A stretch of 64,000 nucleotides of DNA from Chryseobacterium flavum (GCF_003385595.1 NZ_QNUE01000007.1:62001-126000), one strand, 5' to 3'; shown: positions 16,021 through 25,000, numbered from the stretch's first letter. Numbers and translations are program-made. The notes: generated by a model not told the origin, from the letters alone.

Positions 16021-16875
16021 TTATTTAATTATTCGTTCCAATACCCATTCAATAAGATTTTTTTCAGAAGCATGGTGGTCTGCAGAGAATTCTCCACGTC
16101 TTCTGTTGGCAATTACATTATTTACTGTAATTGCTTTATGCCCTAATAATTTTGAAAGTGCATAAATAGCAGAAGTTTCCATTTCAAAATTGGTGATACC
16201 CAGATCATTTAAAGTTTCCAGGAATTGATCATCCACTGCTTTCAGACGGAGCTGTCTTCCCTGCGGAGCATAAAATCCCGGAAATGTCGCTGTATTACCA
16301 TGATATTTGGCATCTTTGTAATAGTCTCCCATTTCTTCTGCCCAGTCTGAGAAATATAGCATAGGCTTGATTCTTTCATAAGGAAATCTTTCAAGGAAAC
16401 TTTTTGAGAATTCATTCTCAAAGTTGTAATCCTGATAAAAATGCATCAACCCGTCCAGTCCTACTACATTCCGGGTCACCAGCATATTGTCCACCTGTAC
16501 TTCCGGATTTACACTTCCGCAGGTTCCCATACGGAATAGTTCAAGCGCTTTATGCTCAGTTTTAAACTCTTTATTTTTAAGATCAATATTTACCAGGGCA
16601 TCCAGCTCATTCATCACAATATCAATGTTTTCTGTACCGATACCTGTGGACATTACTGTGATTCTCTCGCCACGAAGTGTTCCTGTGTGCGTATAGAATT
16701 CTCTTTTATTTTTTTTGACCTCTACAGTATCAAAGTATTTTGAAACTTTTGCCACTCTGTCCGGATCACCTACAAGGATGATTTTATCCGCAATATCTTC
16801 AGGTAAAAGATTCAGATGGTATACACTTCCGTCATCATTCAGAACAAGCTCTGAGGCTGCAAGTTTATTTAGCAT
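16021..16875 (-). CDS. Nucleoside phosphorylase (uridine phosphorylase-like)
   Basis: 284 residues of the PNP/UDP family. It should split a nucleoside with phosphate into base and (deoxy)ribose-1-phosphate in nucleoside salvage. The phosphate- and nucleoside-site motifs are visible: LVGDPDRV near residue 35, VMSTGIGTENIDIV, FRMGTCGSV, and the C-terminal NFEMETSAIYALS with the ribose-binding EMET. The sequence is closest in character to the uridine phosphorylase branch, but purine use cannot be excluded. Twenty bases upstream, on the same strand, ends a small secreted-protein gene, so the two may share a transcript. Confidence 0.88.
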   Translation of the reverse strand: MLNKLAASELVLNDDGSVYHLNLLPEDIADKIILVGDPDRVAKVSKYFDTVEVKKNKREFYTHTGTLRGERITVMSTGIGTENIDIVMNELDALVNIDLKNKEFKTEHKALELFRMGTCGSVNPEVQVDNMLVTRNVVGLDGLMHFYQDYNFENEFSKSFLERFPYERIKPMLYFSDWAEEMGDYYKDAKYHGNTATFPGFYAPQGRQLRLKAVDDQFLETLNDLGITNFEMETSAIYALSKLLGHKAITVNNVIANRRRGEFSADHHASEKNLIEWVLERIIK

Positions 16876-16895
16876 AATGTATATTTTTTTGTTTT

Positions 16896-17366
16896 TTAAT
16901 TAATAAAAATCGCTCCTTTATAAGGAGAGGACATAAGCTCATAAATAGAGTCATATTCCTCTACAATTCTTTTTTGTCCCTGATAAACTTCATAAACTGT
17001 GACTACAGTTTTCTCCAGATTCTTAGGGTCTTTTCTCTGGGAAGTAATCTCATAGAAATGCTCATCTTTTTTAAGAACAGAGACCAGTTCTTCTTTGGTC
17101 GAATTATTAGAGGCCATCATCCCCGGGAACTCCATAACAATGTCCTTCAGCTCAGAATAATTCTTATAAAGTTTTGTAACTCCGTTTGAATATACGTAAA
17201 CATTTGGGATATCTTTATCTTTCTCAAGCCGGATGAGGTAATAATCATTGCCTTTTTTCTCTGCATAAACAGCCATTTCCTGCTTTTCCTGTTGGTTTTT
17301 CTTTTGTGAAAATGCGGAAAGCGAAAGGAAAACTGCTGAGATTGCAAATAATAATTTTGTTTTCAT
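16896..17366 (-). CDS. Hypothetical secreted protein
   Basis: 156 residues with a clear signal peptide (MKTKLLFAISAVFLSLSAFSQ). The mature part is Lys/Glu/Tyr-rich, contains no cysteine and no recognised domain, and ends in SPYKGAIFIN. It lies directly upstream of the nucleoside phosphorylase gene (20 bases) and divergent from the diheme peroxidase gene. Nothing in the sequence fixes a role; a periplasmic location is the only supported statement. Confidence 0.7.
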   Translation of the reverse strand: MKTKLLFAISAVFLSLSAFSQKKNQQEKQEMAVYAEKKGNDYYLIRLEKDKDIPNVYVYSNGVTKLYKNYSELKDIVMEFPGMMASNNSTKEELVSVLKKDEHFYEITSQRKDPKNLEKTVVTVYEVYQGQKRIVEEYDSIYELMSSPYKGAIFIN

Positions 17367-17590
17367 AGTTATTATGATGGTTTGATGTGTATTAAATTAA
17401 ATATCCTCTCCCGGTAACCTTCAGCATTATTTTTTACAGTCTTTAGAAAGAACCGTACTTTTTAGAATAATGATCTTGATTTTTGGGGTTTAAAATTAAT
17501 AAAAAATATGTTACCAAAAATATAAACATTTTTTAATCTGCCATTAAAATTAAGATAATATGCAATCGATAGTTTTGCCGCTAAAAATTC

Positions 17591-19420
17591 ATGAGATCAT
17601 ATCCACTGCTTATTATAGCCCTTTTAACAGGATTTGCAGTAATGTCTTTCAACCCGGTTTATAAGGGTAAGCAAAGTGAAAGCTCCTTTATTAATAAAGG
17701 CTTGTCGGATTTTAAAATTAAGCTTGAGCAGTTAAAGTCTGATGTTTACCGTTTCTCGGAGGATAAAATTTCTCTTGAAGCGTTACAGCAGTCTCTGAAG
17801 AATACCAGAAATTCTTTTAAAGAAATCGAATTTTACGTTGCTTATCATTATCCTGAATTTACAAAAACACACCTCAATGCAGCCCCATTATTTCATATAG
17901 AGGCGGCAGGTACATCAGCTTATACACTTCCGCCGGAGGGTCTTCAGGTTTTGGATGAGCTTATCTTTTCTGAAGAAGCAGGACATGAAAAGGAAAAGAT
18001 CAAAACCATTACTGATTTTTTGTATAACAGCTATTCAGGATTCTATCTGAGCGCTGTTAAAAATGGATTGAGCAGAGGAAACAATAAAACGCTTCCTTTA
18101 CGTATAGAGCTTATCAGGATTTATACATTAGGGGTAACCGGATTTGATACACCGGGTTCTCTCAATATTTCAGAAGAAGCCGGTGCTGCTTTTTCGGGTA
18201 TCCGGAAATACATCAGTGATGACCCTTATTTTAAAAACTATAATACGGCAAAAGCCTACCAGATATTATCAGATGGAATTACTTATTTGTCTGTGCATAA
18301 GGATTTTGAGACTTTTGACAGAATTGAATTCTATAAAAAATACATTCAGCCTTTGTATGAAGAATTAGGAAGATGGGACGGAAGACCTGATGATCTTAAG
18401 GAATTTTCGGGCTGGAATGTAAATAATACAAATATTTTCAACAGTGATTTCTTAGATCCTTACTTTTATACATTACTAAAAGGTTCTGAAGATACTGACG
18501 AGATCCGAAATCTTGGAAAGTCAATTTTTTATGATCAGAATTTAAGCGGAAACAATAAAATGAGCTGTGCTACCTGCCACCTTCCTGAAAATGCTTTTAC
18601 CGATCTTAAAATAAAATCACCTAGTAATATTGACGGCAAAACGGTATTAAGGAATTCTCCTTCATTGTACAATGCGGTTTTTGCCAAAAGATTTTTCTAT
18701 GATCTGAGAGCTTTTTATCTTGAACAACAGGCGGAACACGTTATCTACAATAAAGAAGAGTTCAATACCAGTTATGAAGAGATTATTGCTAAATTAAAGA
18801 AAAGTACAAGGTATAAAACAGCTTTTCGTAATGCTTTTAAAGACGGGAAGATCAGTAAAGAAAACTTTTCAAAAGCACTGAGTTCATATGTTGCTTCCCT
18901 ATATTCTTTTGACAGCGATTTTGACCGTTTTATGAGGAATGAGCAAAATATTTCCGATGAGGTGAAAAAAGGATTTAATTTATTTATGGGCAAAGCCAAT
19001 TGTGCCACCTGCCATTTTGCACCTCATTTCTCAGGACTGGTACCACCTTTTTTTAATGAAAATGAATCTGAAGTATTGGGAATTACTACAAAACCCACCA
19101 AACAGCTTCCTGTGCAGCTTGATCAGGATTTAGGAAGAGGAAACAGTCCTGTGAAAAAGGAAAAGTCATGGATTTATGATTATTCTTTTAAAACAGTAAC
19201 AGTAAGAAATATTGCCCTTACCAAACCGTATTTCCATAATGGAGCTTTCAATACTCTGGAAGAGGTTCTCGATTTTTACAATGAAGGAGGAGGCGAAGGA
19301 TTGGGATTAAAAATGAGAAACCAGACGCTGGCACCAGATAAATTAAACCTTACTGAAACAGAAAAAAAACAAATCATTGCCTTTCTGAATGCTCTTACGG
19401 ATGTGAGTAAAGCGAAATAG
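17591..19420 (+). CDS. Diheme cytochrome c peroxidase/MauG-family protein with extra N-terminal domain
   Basis: 609 residues. An N-terminal signal segment (LLIIALLTGFAVMSF) directs it to the periplasm. Two c-type heme motifs are present, CATCH at 326-330 and CATCH at 471-475, the second followed by HFAPHFSG. The C-terminal half has the typical RNIALTKPYFHNGAF stretch of bacterial diheme peroxidases. A regular enzyme is about 330-350 residues, so the first ~295 residues form an additional mostly helical domain with no cysteines. Known members reduce hydrogen peroxide with electrons from small cytochromes; MauG-type oxidation chemistry is the alternative. It is a single gene followed by a long hairpin. 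Role of the extra domain unknown. Confidence 0.88.
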   Translation: MRSYPLLIIALLTGFAVMSFNPVYKGKQSESSFINKGLSDFKIKLEQLKSDVYRFSEDKISLEALQQSLKNTRNSFKEIEFYVAYHYPEFTKTHLNAAPLFHIEAAGTSAYTLPPEGLQVLDELIFSEEAGHEKEKIKTITDFLYNSYSGFYLSAVKNGLSRGNNKTLPLRIELIRIYTLGVTGFDTPGSLNISEEAGAAFSGIRKYISDDPYFKNYNTAKAYQILSDGITYLSVHKDFETFDRIEFYKKYIQPLYEELGRWDGRPDDLKEFSGWNVNNTNIFNSDFLDPYFYTLLKGSEDTDEIRNLGKSIFYDQNLSGNNKMSCATCHLPENAFTDLKIKSPSNIDGKTVLRNSPSLYNAVFAKRFFYDLRAFYLEQQAEHVIYNKEEFNTSYEEIIAKLKKSTRYKTAFRNAFKDGKISKENFSKALSSYVASLYSFDSDFDRFMRNEQNISDEVKKGFNLFMGKANCATCHFAPHFSGLVPPFFNENESEVLGITTKPTKQLPVQLDQDLGRGNSPVKKEKSWIYDYSFKTVTVRNIALTKPYFHNGAFNTLEEVLDFYNEGGGEGLGLKMRNQTLAPDKLNLTETEKKQIIAFLNALTDVSKAK

Positions 19421-19440
19421 GCGCGTTGCGGGTTGCGAGA
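19421..19440. repeat. GC-rich TTGCGGG-type intergenic repeat word
   Basis: Directly after the peroxidase stop lies GCGCGTTGCGGGTTGCGAGA, far richer in G+C than its surroundings and built from two copies of GTTGCG. A related element in opposite orientation lies at 20142-20184, so the pair brackets the XRE gene. Confidence 0.5.
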
Positions 19441-19475
19441 TAAGTTTGAGAGGAATGATATAGTTTTAATAAAAA

Positions 19476-19534
19476 TAGGTTAAATTTTGAAACTTGTGTA
19501 AATGTGACCTATGCAAGTTTCAGAATTTAGCCTA
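19476..19534. terminator. Long 21-base-arm hairpin between convergent genes
   Basis: Arms at 19476-19496 and 19514-19534 pair over 21 positions with two G-T wobbles and a 17-base loop. AAAAA precedes and TTTTT follows closely, so it can end transcription in both directions between the peroxidase and the XRE gene. It is unusually long for a plain terminator. Confidence 0.75.
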
Positions 19535-19563
19535 AGTTTTTCAGAACGGATCAATCTGTCTGT

Positions 19564-19974
19564 TTATTTACTTTGAATCAGCTTTTCCAGCTTATCAATC
19601 ATTTCTTGCTGTTGTTTTAGCATGCGCTCATAGAGTTCAACCATTTTGTCAAGAGGATTGAAGGTGGGTTGGTTATTAAAAAAGGCTGGTTGTTGACAAT
19701 TATCAAAAGAGGCTGTATTAGAAATAATGTTTATCGCTTGTTCTTCATCAAAATTCTCAATTGCTTCTGTCGGAACCTTCAGAATCTGAGCTACCTGTGC
19801 CAGAACATCAGACTCTACTGTTTCTTTTTGCTCCAAAAGAGAGACTTTCTTCTGACTCCAATCGTCACCTAATTCAAAAGCTAAGGTCTCCTGCTTGATA
19901 CCTAGCATTTCACGGAAACGTTTAATATTTCTGCCCTGATGTATTTTTTTGTTTTGCATAGCTGTGTCAATCAT
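19564..19974 (-). CDS. XRE-family helix-turn-helix regulator
   Basis: 136 residues (a second possible ATG at 19959 would shorten it by five). Residues about 15-70 form a Cro/CI-type helix-turn-helix: RNIKRFREMLGIKQETLAFELG, then SQKKVSLLEQKETV, then LAQVAQILKVPTEAIENF. The C-terminus ends in a glutamine/lysine-rich amphipathic helix (LYERMLKQQQEMIDKLEKL) likely used for oligomerisation. There is no toxin or phage gene next to it, which argues against an addiction or prophage regulator. Target unknown. GC-rich repeat words flank the gene on both sides. Confidence 0.85.
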   Translation of the reverse strand: MIDTAMQNKKIHQGRNIKRFREMLGIKQETLAFELGDDWSQKKVSLLEQKETVESDVLAQVAQILKVPTEAIENFDEEQAINIISNTASFDNCQQPAFFNNQPTFNPLDKMVELYERMLKQQQEMIDKLEKLIQSK

Positions 19975-20320
19975 AATAACAAATATAAAGTTTTAAGAGA
20001 TAAGAATAAAGCTTGCTTTTAAAATAAATTATCTTCTAAAATATTCTTGTTTTCAAATAAAATTTCCTTCTCTGGCAGATTTATATTGTTGAATATATCG
20101 TGTTTGGAATCAATCTATAAATAAAATAATTATACTTCATTCCAAACCCCGCACACATCAAACCCTAAATCCCGCATCCCGCGCCATTTAACACAAAATT
20201 AATCCCCTTAACATTAGGTTTTTGATAAGTTAATATTTACGGATCTATATTTAAAATCCTATTAACAGAGGAAAAGTTCCAAAAAAATAGTTTTGCAAGG
20301 TCTAATAAATCAATTTTAAA
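19975..20320. other. Intergenic region between XRE and PhoX-like genes
   Basis: 346 bases without a credible gene. It holds the divergent upstream regions of both neighbours, the GC-rich element at 20142-20184, and a TAGTTTTG match to the -7 consensus at 20288-20295, 25 bases before the PhoX-like start. No clear -33 element was seen. Confidence 0.6.
20142..20184. repeat. CCCGCA-type GC-rich repeat block
   Basis: A C-rich block with repeated CCCGCA words (CCCCGCACA at its start, CCCGCATCCCGCGCC at its end) in otherwise AT-rich DNA. Its reverse complement resembles the GCGCGTTGCGGGTTGCG word at 19421. Possibly a REP-like intergenic repeat. Confidence 0.45.
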
Positions 20321-22474
20321 ATGAAGAAAAAACTACTAACAATCGGAGCATTGGCTTTACTTGCAGGTACAGTTGTTCAGGCCCAGACCTTTATTTTCAA
20401 CAAAAACTCAGCATGGAACTACAAAGATCTTGATCAGGCCCAGCCGGACGGATGGAAAACCAAAACATATGATATTTCTTCCTGGCCGGTAGGAAATGGT
20501 CCTTTAGGGTATGGAGATCCTGTAACAACAACCATTCATAATGGTGCTACCGGACTTCTTACTGCTTATTTTGCAAAAGACTTTACAGTAGATTTATCTA
20601 CACTTTCGGATCATATGGAACTTGGAATTATGAGGGATGACGGTATCGTGGTATACCTTAATGGTGAAGAAGTTGTGAGAGACAACATGCCTGCCGGGGC
20701 CATCACTTTTAATACCCTGTCAAGTACAATTATAGATGGAGCAGCAGAAAGTACCTATAACATTTTCTCTATTCCGAAATCAAAATTTGTAAATGGAGTA
20801 AACAGAATCTCCATCGAGCTTCACAACAGAAGTGCAGGAAGTTCCGATCTTAGAATTGATGCCTATCTGAAAACAATTCCTGCAACTACAGCATGTAACG
20901 GAACACATATCAGCTGTTTTACCTCTATTGTTCCTACAGCCCAGACCAATAAGCTGATTATTCCTGCAGAACATAAGTATCAACTGATTCTTAAAGAAGG
21001 AGATAATTATACAGAAGGTGGTGGATTGGTTGGTGGACAGAATGATTTTACAGCTTACGTAGCCAAAACAGGAAGCAGTACCAATGGATATCTTTCGGTA
21101 AACCACGAAACAAATCCGGGAGGTGTTACCATGGCTGAGATTAACTATAATGCTTCTACGAAACTGTGGCAGTTGACTAAGTCCAGAGCCGTAAGTTTCT
21201 CAGCTCCTAGTTTAGTACAGACCATCAGAAACTGTTCAGGGGGAATTACTCCGTGGGGAACAGTTGTTACAGCAGAAGAATCAGTAACTTCCAATGATGT
21301 AAATAATGATGGTCATAAAGATTATGGATGGTTTGTTGAGATTGATCCCGCAACGGCACAGGTAATCTCTAAAAATCCGGATGGATCAAAAGGTAAGCTT
21401 TGGCAAATGGGGATTATGAATCACGAAAATGTGGTAATTAACAATGCCGGAACTATTGCCTACTATGGAGAAGACGGAGGTACTCATATGGTATATAAAT
21501 ATGTAATGGATACTCCCAATGATCTTTCTTCAGGGAATCTTTACGTATTAAAACTAGACCAGGGGCTTACTACTGCAGGAGATCCGGTAGGGACTACTGC
21601 AACGTGGATCCAGGTTCCTAATAAGGACGCAGCAGATCAGAATAATACATCTCAGCTGGCCTATTCATTAGGAGGAACTAAGTTTAATGGAGTGGAAGAT
21701 GTGGATATCAGTCCTCTGGACGGAAAAATCTATTTTACAGCAAAAGGATTAGATAGGGTATACCGTTTACAGGATAACGGAGCTACAGCTTCTCAGGTAG
21801 AAACATTTGCAGGAGGTGCTTCTACATCATATTCTTTCAATACCTCTCAGGGAATGATGTCTGAGGCGTGGGGAGATGGTAATGATAACCTTACATTTGA
21901 CGAACTTGGAAACCTTTGGGTCCTTCAGGATGGAGGTAAAAATTACATTTGGGTAATTGCACCTGACCATACGCAAGCTAATCCGAAAGTAAGGCTGTTT
22001 GCTTCTATGCCGGCAGGATCAGAGCCTACAGGATTAACATTTACACCTGATCATAAGTTTGGATTCTTCTCGATTCAGCACCCGGACTCAACTATTTCTA
22101 CAGATGTGGATGCTACCGGAAATACAATTGATTACAGAGGGAAATCTGCAACAATTGTTGTGGCCCTTAAAGCTAATTTAGGAACAGACAGTACTTTAGG
22201 GACCATAGAAAATAATGTTACGGAAAATACCATAAGCATAGCACCAAATCCTACCTCGGGAATCGTTAAGATCAATTCGGCAAAAGGATTAAAAGATATC
22301 TCGGTAACAGCCTACAGTATGGATGGGAAAATAGTTTATACCAAGAAATTTAATGGTTTAAATAAAGTACTGGATCTTGATTTTACTTCACAATTGAATG
22401 CATCCCGCACTTTAATTTTAAATATTGAAGCGGAAGGAGGTTTCCAGAAAACTGTAAAACTTTTAAAGAAATAA
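20321..22474 (+). CDS. PhoX/DUF839-family protein exported by type IX secretion
   Basis: 717 residues. A signal peptide (to about residue 21, V-Q-A-Q) is followed by a beta-sandwich resembling a carbohydrate-binding or galactose-binding fold (about 20-185). The PhoX-like beta-propeller follows (about 210-640), with the family hallmark CSGGITPWGTVVTAEES. The last ~70 residues (from SIAPNPTSGIVKI to KTVKLLKK) are a type A T9SS C-terminal sorting domain, so the protein is secreted or attached to the surface. PhoX enzymes are calcium- and iron-dependent alkaline phosphatases; whether this member keeps the metal ligands was not verified. A phosphate-acquisition role is likely but inferred. Confidence 0.85.
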   Translation: MKKKLLTIGALALLAGTVVQAQTFIFNKNSAWNYKDLDQAQPDGWKTKTYDISSWPVGNGPLGYGDPVTTTIHNGATGLLTAYFAKDFTVDLSTLSDHMELGIMRDDGIVVYLNGEEVVRDNMPAGAITFNTLSSTIIDGAAESTYNIFSIPKSKFVNGVNRISIELHNRSAGSSDLRIDAYLKTIPATTACNGTHISCFTSIVPTAQTNKLIIPAEHKYQLILKEGDNYTEGGGLVGGQNDFTAYVAKTGSSTNGYLSVNHETNPGGVTMAEINYNASTKLWQLTKSRAVSFSAPSLVQTIRNCSGGITPWGTVVTAEESVTSNDVNNDGHKDYGWFVEIDPATAQVISKNPDGSKGKLWQMGIMNHENVVINNAGTIAYYGEDGGTHMVYKYVMDTPNDLSSGNLYVLKLDQGLTTAGDPVGTTATWIQVPNKDAADQNNTSQLAYSLGGTKFNGVEDVDISPLDGKIYFTAKGLDRVYRLQDNGATASQVETFAGGASTSYSFNTSQGMMSEAWGDGNDNLTFDELGNLWVLQDGGKNYIWVIAPDHTQANPKVRLFASMPAGSEPTGLTFTPDHKFGFFSIQHPDSTISTDVDATGNTIDYRGKSATIVVALKANLGTDSTLGTIENNVTENTISIAPNPTSGIVKINSAKGLKDISVTAYSMDGKIVYTKKFNGLNKVLDLDFTSQLNASRTLILNIEAEGGFQKTVKLLKK

Positions 22475-22490
22475 TCTATTAATAAATTCT

Positions 22491-22514
22491 GTCTGCAGGC
22501 AATTGCCTGCAGAC
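22491..22514. terminator. 24-base perfect palindrome, probable terminator or attenuator
   Basis: GTCTGCAGGC-AATT-GCCTGCAGAC is a perfect palindrome between the PhoX-like stop and the LRR start, ending only 10 bases before the latter. The following T-run is weak, so partial readthrough into the LRR gene is possible. Confidence 0.65.
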
Positions 22515-22524
22515 ATTTCTGTTT

Positions 22525-23424
22525 ATGAAAAAAATTTTCCTGTTTATTTCAATGTCTTTTCTTGTTCTGGCAAAAGCCCAGATCGATCCGGTTAAATATC
22601 CTACTTTTACAAATATTGAAGATGCTTTGAACAGTAAAAAAGCTGTTTATAGTATGAGTTTCAGAGAAAAAGGATTGTTTAACCTTCCACCTCAGATTAC
22701 GAAGCTGGATTCACTGTTCTTTCTGAATATTATGGGAAACAATTTTGAAAAAATGGATCGGGAAATATTTGAGCTGAAAGAACTGGAAATATTGAATGTT
22801 AATGGAAACAGTATCAGGTATATTCCTGATGAAATCGGAAAGCTTAAAAAGCTGGTAAGTTTTTCAATGAATCTGAACAATCTCACAAGCATCAATCCAA
22901 ACCTGTCCCGGCTTCAAAAATTAAAAGTAGTGCATTTTGATGCGAATAATCTGAATGTTTTTCCAGAGGCACTGATGGAAATTGCTGCTTTGGAAGAAAT
23001 TAACCTTCAGGGGAACCAGATCAGTTTTATTGCCGGTGGTATTAACCGTATTAAGAATCTGAAATTTTTAAATCTTTCTGATAATCAGATTAATGATCTG
23101 GGTAATTTGTCTTTTCCAAAAAATATAAAATATCTTGAATTACAACAGAATGCTATTGTAAAATTACCGGTAAACCTGTTTAAAGCTCAGAATCTTGAAT
23201 TTCTGAATGTAAGTGATAATCATATTACAGAAATTCCTTCAGAAGTAAAAGGGCTGAAAAATATCGTCAGTATGAACCTGGCTAATAATAAGATTACAGA
23301 CATCCCTATGGAAATCAGACATCTTAAAAAACTTAAAACTTTAATTCTTTCAGGAAATCCTATAGAAAAATTTAAAATTGAAAAAATAAAAACCTTACTG
23401 CCGGAAACCCGGGTTTATTTCTAA
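22525..23424 (+). CDS. Leucine-rich-repeat protein, exported
   Basis: 299 residues. The signal peptide (MKKIFLFISMSFLVLAKAQ) is followed by a short region and then about ten leucine-rich repeats of roughly 23 residues (pattern L-x-x-L-x-L-x-x-N-x-I-x-x-I-P) running to the C-terminus. No enzymatic domain or sorting domain is present, so it probably acts as a protein-binding module in the periplasm or on the outer membrane. It follows the PhoX-like gene after 50 bases containing a palindrome. Its stop is only 2 bases from the stop of the convergent SUI1 gene, so the two 3' ends share no spacer. Confidence 0.85.
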   Translation: MKKIFLFISMSFLVLAKAQIDPVKYPTFTNIEDALNSKKAVYSMSFREKGLFNLPPQITKLDSLFFLNIMGNNFEKMDREIFELKELEILNVNGNSIRYIPDEIGKLKKLVSFSMNLNNLTSINPNLSRLQKLKVVHFDANNLNVFPEALMEIAALEEINLQGNQISFIAGGINRIKNLKFLNLSDNQINDLGNLSFPKNIKYLELQQNAIVKLPVNLFKAQNLEFLNVSDNHITEIPSEVKGLKNIVSMNLANNKITDIPMEIRHLKKLKTLILSGNPIEKFKIEKIKTLLPETRVYF

Positions 23425-23426
23425 AC

Positions 23427-23750
23427 CTATCCGCCAACACGTTTGGTTTTATATCCCATATCTTTAAGGATATTCATTATTTTATCACGATTATCTCCCT
23501 GAATGATAATCGTTCCATCCTTCTCAGAACCGCCTATTCCTAAGGTGGTTTTTATTTTCTTTGAAATTTTCTTTAATTCTTCCTCACTTCCTTCCCATCC
23601 CTCAACAATGGTTACAGGTTTTCCGTTTCTTCCCTTTTTTTCAAATTTACATACCAAAGGTTCTTTCTGCCTGAATTCTTCTTCAGGCATTTCAAAATCC
23701 TGTTCTTCATGATCAGGAAAAAGATTCTTTAATTGATCTCGTAAGTCCAT
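23427..23750 (-). CDS. SUI1/YciH-family translation factor
   Basis: 107 residues. The C-terminal ~70 residues match the SUI1 (eIF1) fold of bacterial YciH, including KKGRNGKPVTIVEGW and the core GIGGSEKDGTIIIQGDNRDKI. The acidic N-terminal tail (DHEEQDFEMPEEEF) is normal for bacterial members. In E. coli, YciH affects start-site fidelity and stress translation, but the role in Bacteroidetes is not established. The gene is convergent with the LRR gene with a 2-base gap. Confidence 0.9.
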   Translation of the reverse strand: MDLRDQLKNLFPDHEEQDFEMPEEEFRQKEPLVCKFEKKGRNGKPVTIVEGWEGSEEELKKISKKIKTTLGIGGSEKDGTIIIQGDNRDKIMNILKDMGYKTKRVGG

Positions 23751-23933
23751 AAAGCAAAATTAAAAAGATTTATCAATTAATGCATGAAAATAATCCTGAA
23801 ATTTTAAGACGGCTTATCACTAGCATCTTTAATTTTACAGGAATGATGTTGGTTTTAAGCAGGCATGATAAAGTGAATATTTTATATAAGTTTTTTATAC
23901 TTTTATCGTTGATATACTATTTAAAAAACTAAT

Positions 23934-24863
23934 ATGAAAACCAGGTATTTTTGTACAGTACTTTTTTTGTCTTTTGGAATTATAAAAGCTCAGACCGCTT
24001 TTTCCAGTGATCCCTTAAATGCAGTGTTTGAAACGAAAGATACGGACCGCTTCTGGAAAGCATTTGATAAAATAGAAAAATCCGGGCAAAATCCTTTTAC
24101 AGATTATATCAAAGACGGCTCACCCGGAGTAAAAGGTTTTATAGAATTCAGAATTATTAATGCTGATTCTTTATATTCAAAAGTGAAAAAAAGAAGGGAA
24201 GATTATCTGAAAAGCCGGAATGTACTGGCAGGGATAAATCAGAAAGAAAAAAAGACCAGAGCTGTTTACAGTGCATTAAAATACTGGTATCCGGAAGCTA
24301 AGTTTCCCCCGGTATATTTTGTGTATGGAAGGTTCAATTCAGGAGGAACAGTTTCCGGAGACGGAATTATAATCGGAACTGAAATGCTTAATAATCTGGA
24401 TGGGGTTGTACCTCTTATTGCTCATGAATTAATCCATTTTCAACAGAATAATAAAGGTAAGGAAAATCTGTTAAAACATTCTCTCACAGAAGGAATTGCC
24501 GATTTTGTCAGTGAACTGATATCGGGAGAGAATATCAATACAAAGGCATTCCTGTATGGAGAGACACATTCGGATGAGCTATGCAGGGAATTTGTGAGCA
24601 GATTAAGGGGAGACGATCAGACGGACTGGCTGTATGAAACCAGTAAAAAAGATGATCGTCCCAATGATCTGGGATACTGGATGGGGTATAAAATTTCTGA
24701 GGCATATTTCAGAAAACAACCTGATAAGCATAAAGCGATCCATGAACTCTTAAATATCCAGGATCCTCTTTTACTTTTGAAAGAAAGCGGCTTTTTAGAT
24801 CAGTATATCAGAGAATATGCAAAGAAGAACCATACAGAATTTGATGATTTTTTTAAAAACTGA
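23934..24863 (+). CDS. Secreted HExxH zinc-peptidase-like protein
   Basis: 309 residues with a signal peptide ending near K-A-Q (residue 20). The zinc motif HELIH (His164, Glu165, His168) is followed by TEGIAD with a possible third ligand Glu186, a gluzincin-like arrangement seen in DUF2268 and GldB-like proteins of Bacteroidetes. The flanking pattern (a conserved GTEMLNN stretch before, a C-terminal region with LGYWMGYKISEAY) supports that group. A proteolytic role is inferred from the motif; a substrate is not known. It is a single gene with no obvious partner. Confidence 0.75.
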   Translation: MKTRYFCTVLFLSFGIIKAQTAFSSDPLNAVFETKDTDRFWKAFDKIEKSGQNPFTDYIKDGSPGVKGFIEFRIINADSLYSKVKKRREDYLKSRNVLAGINQKEKKTRAVYSALKYWYPEAKFPPVYFVYGRFNSGGTVSGDGIIIGTEMLNNLDGVVPLIAHELIHFQQNNKGKENLLKHSLTEGIADFVSELISGENINTKAFLYGETHSDELCREFVSRLRGDDQTDWLYETSKKDDRPNDLGYWMGYKISEAYFRKQPDKHKAIHELLNIQDPLLLLKESGFLDQYIREYAKKNHTEFDDFFKN

Positions 24864-24973
24864 CTTCTCTGTTAGCGGCCTGATGATTTTTTTTTGATAG
24901 ACAAATAAAACTGCTTGATCATCAGGAATAATAAAATTCAGGTGTCAAATTCTTTTATTCATCGGAAATTAGG

Positions 24974-24981
24974 TAAATTTG
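24974..24981 (+). promoter_or_regulatory. Candidate -7 element of gpmI
   Basis: TAAATTTG matches TAnnTTTG and lies 19 bases before the gpmI start codon. No -33 element was recognised. Confidence 0.4.
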
Positions 24982-25000
24982 TATACAAAAGTTATACAAA

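Noticed and set aside
19564-19974. Toxin-antitoxin or prophage assignment for the XRE gene
   Set aside because: No partner toxin, integrase or phage gene is nearby.
24879-24926. CCTGATGAT ... ATCATCAGG inverted repeat upstream of gpmI
   Set aside because: Arms of 9 bases are separated by 30 bases with no T-run at the right place; it may end the peptidase transcript weakly but is not convincing.
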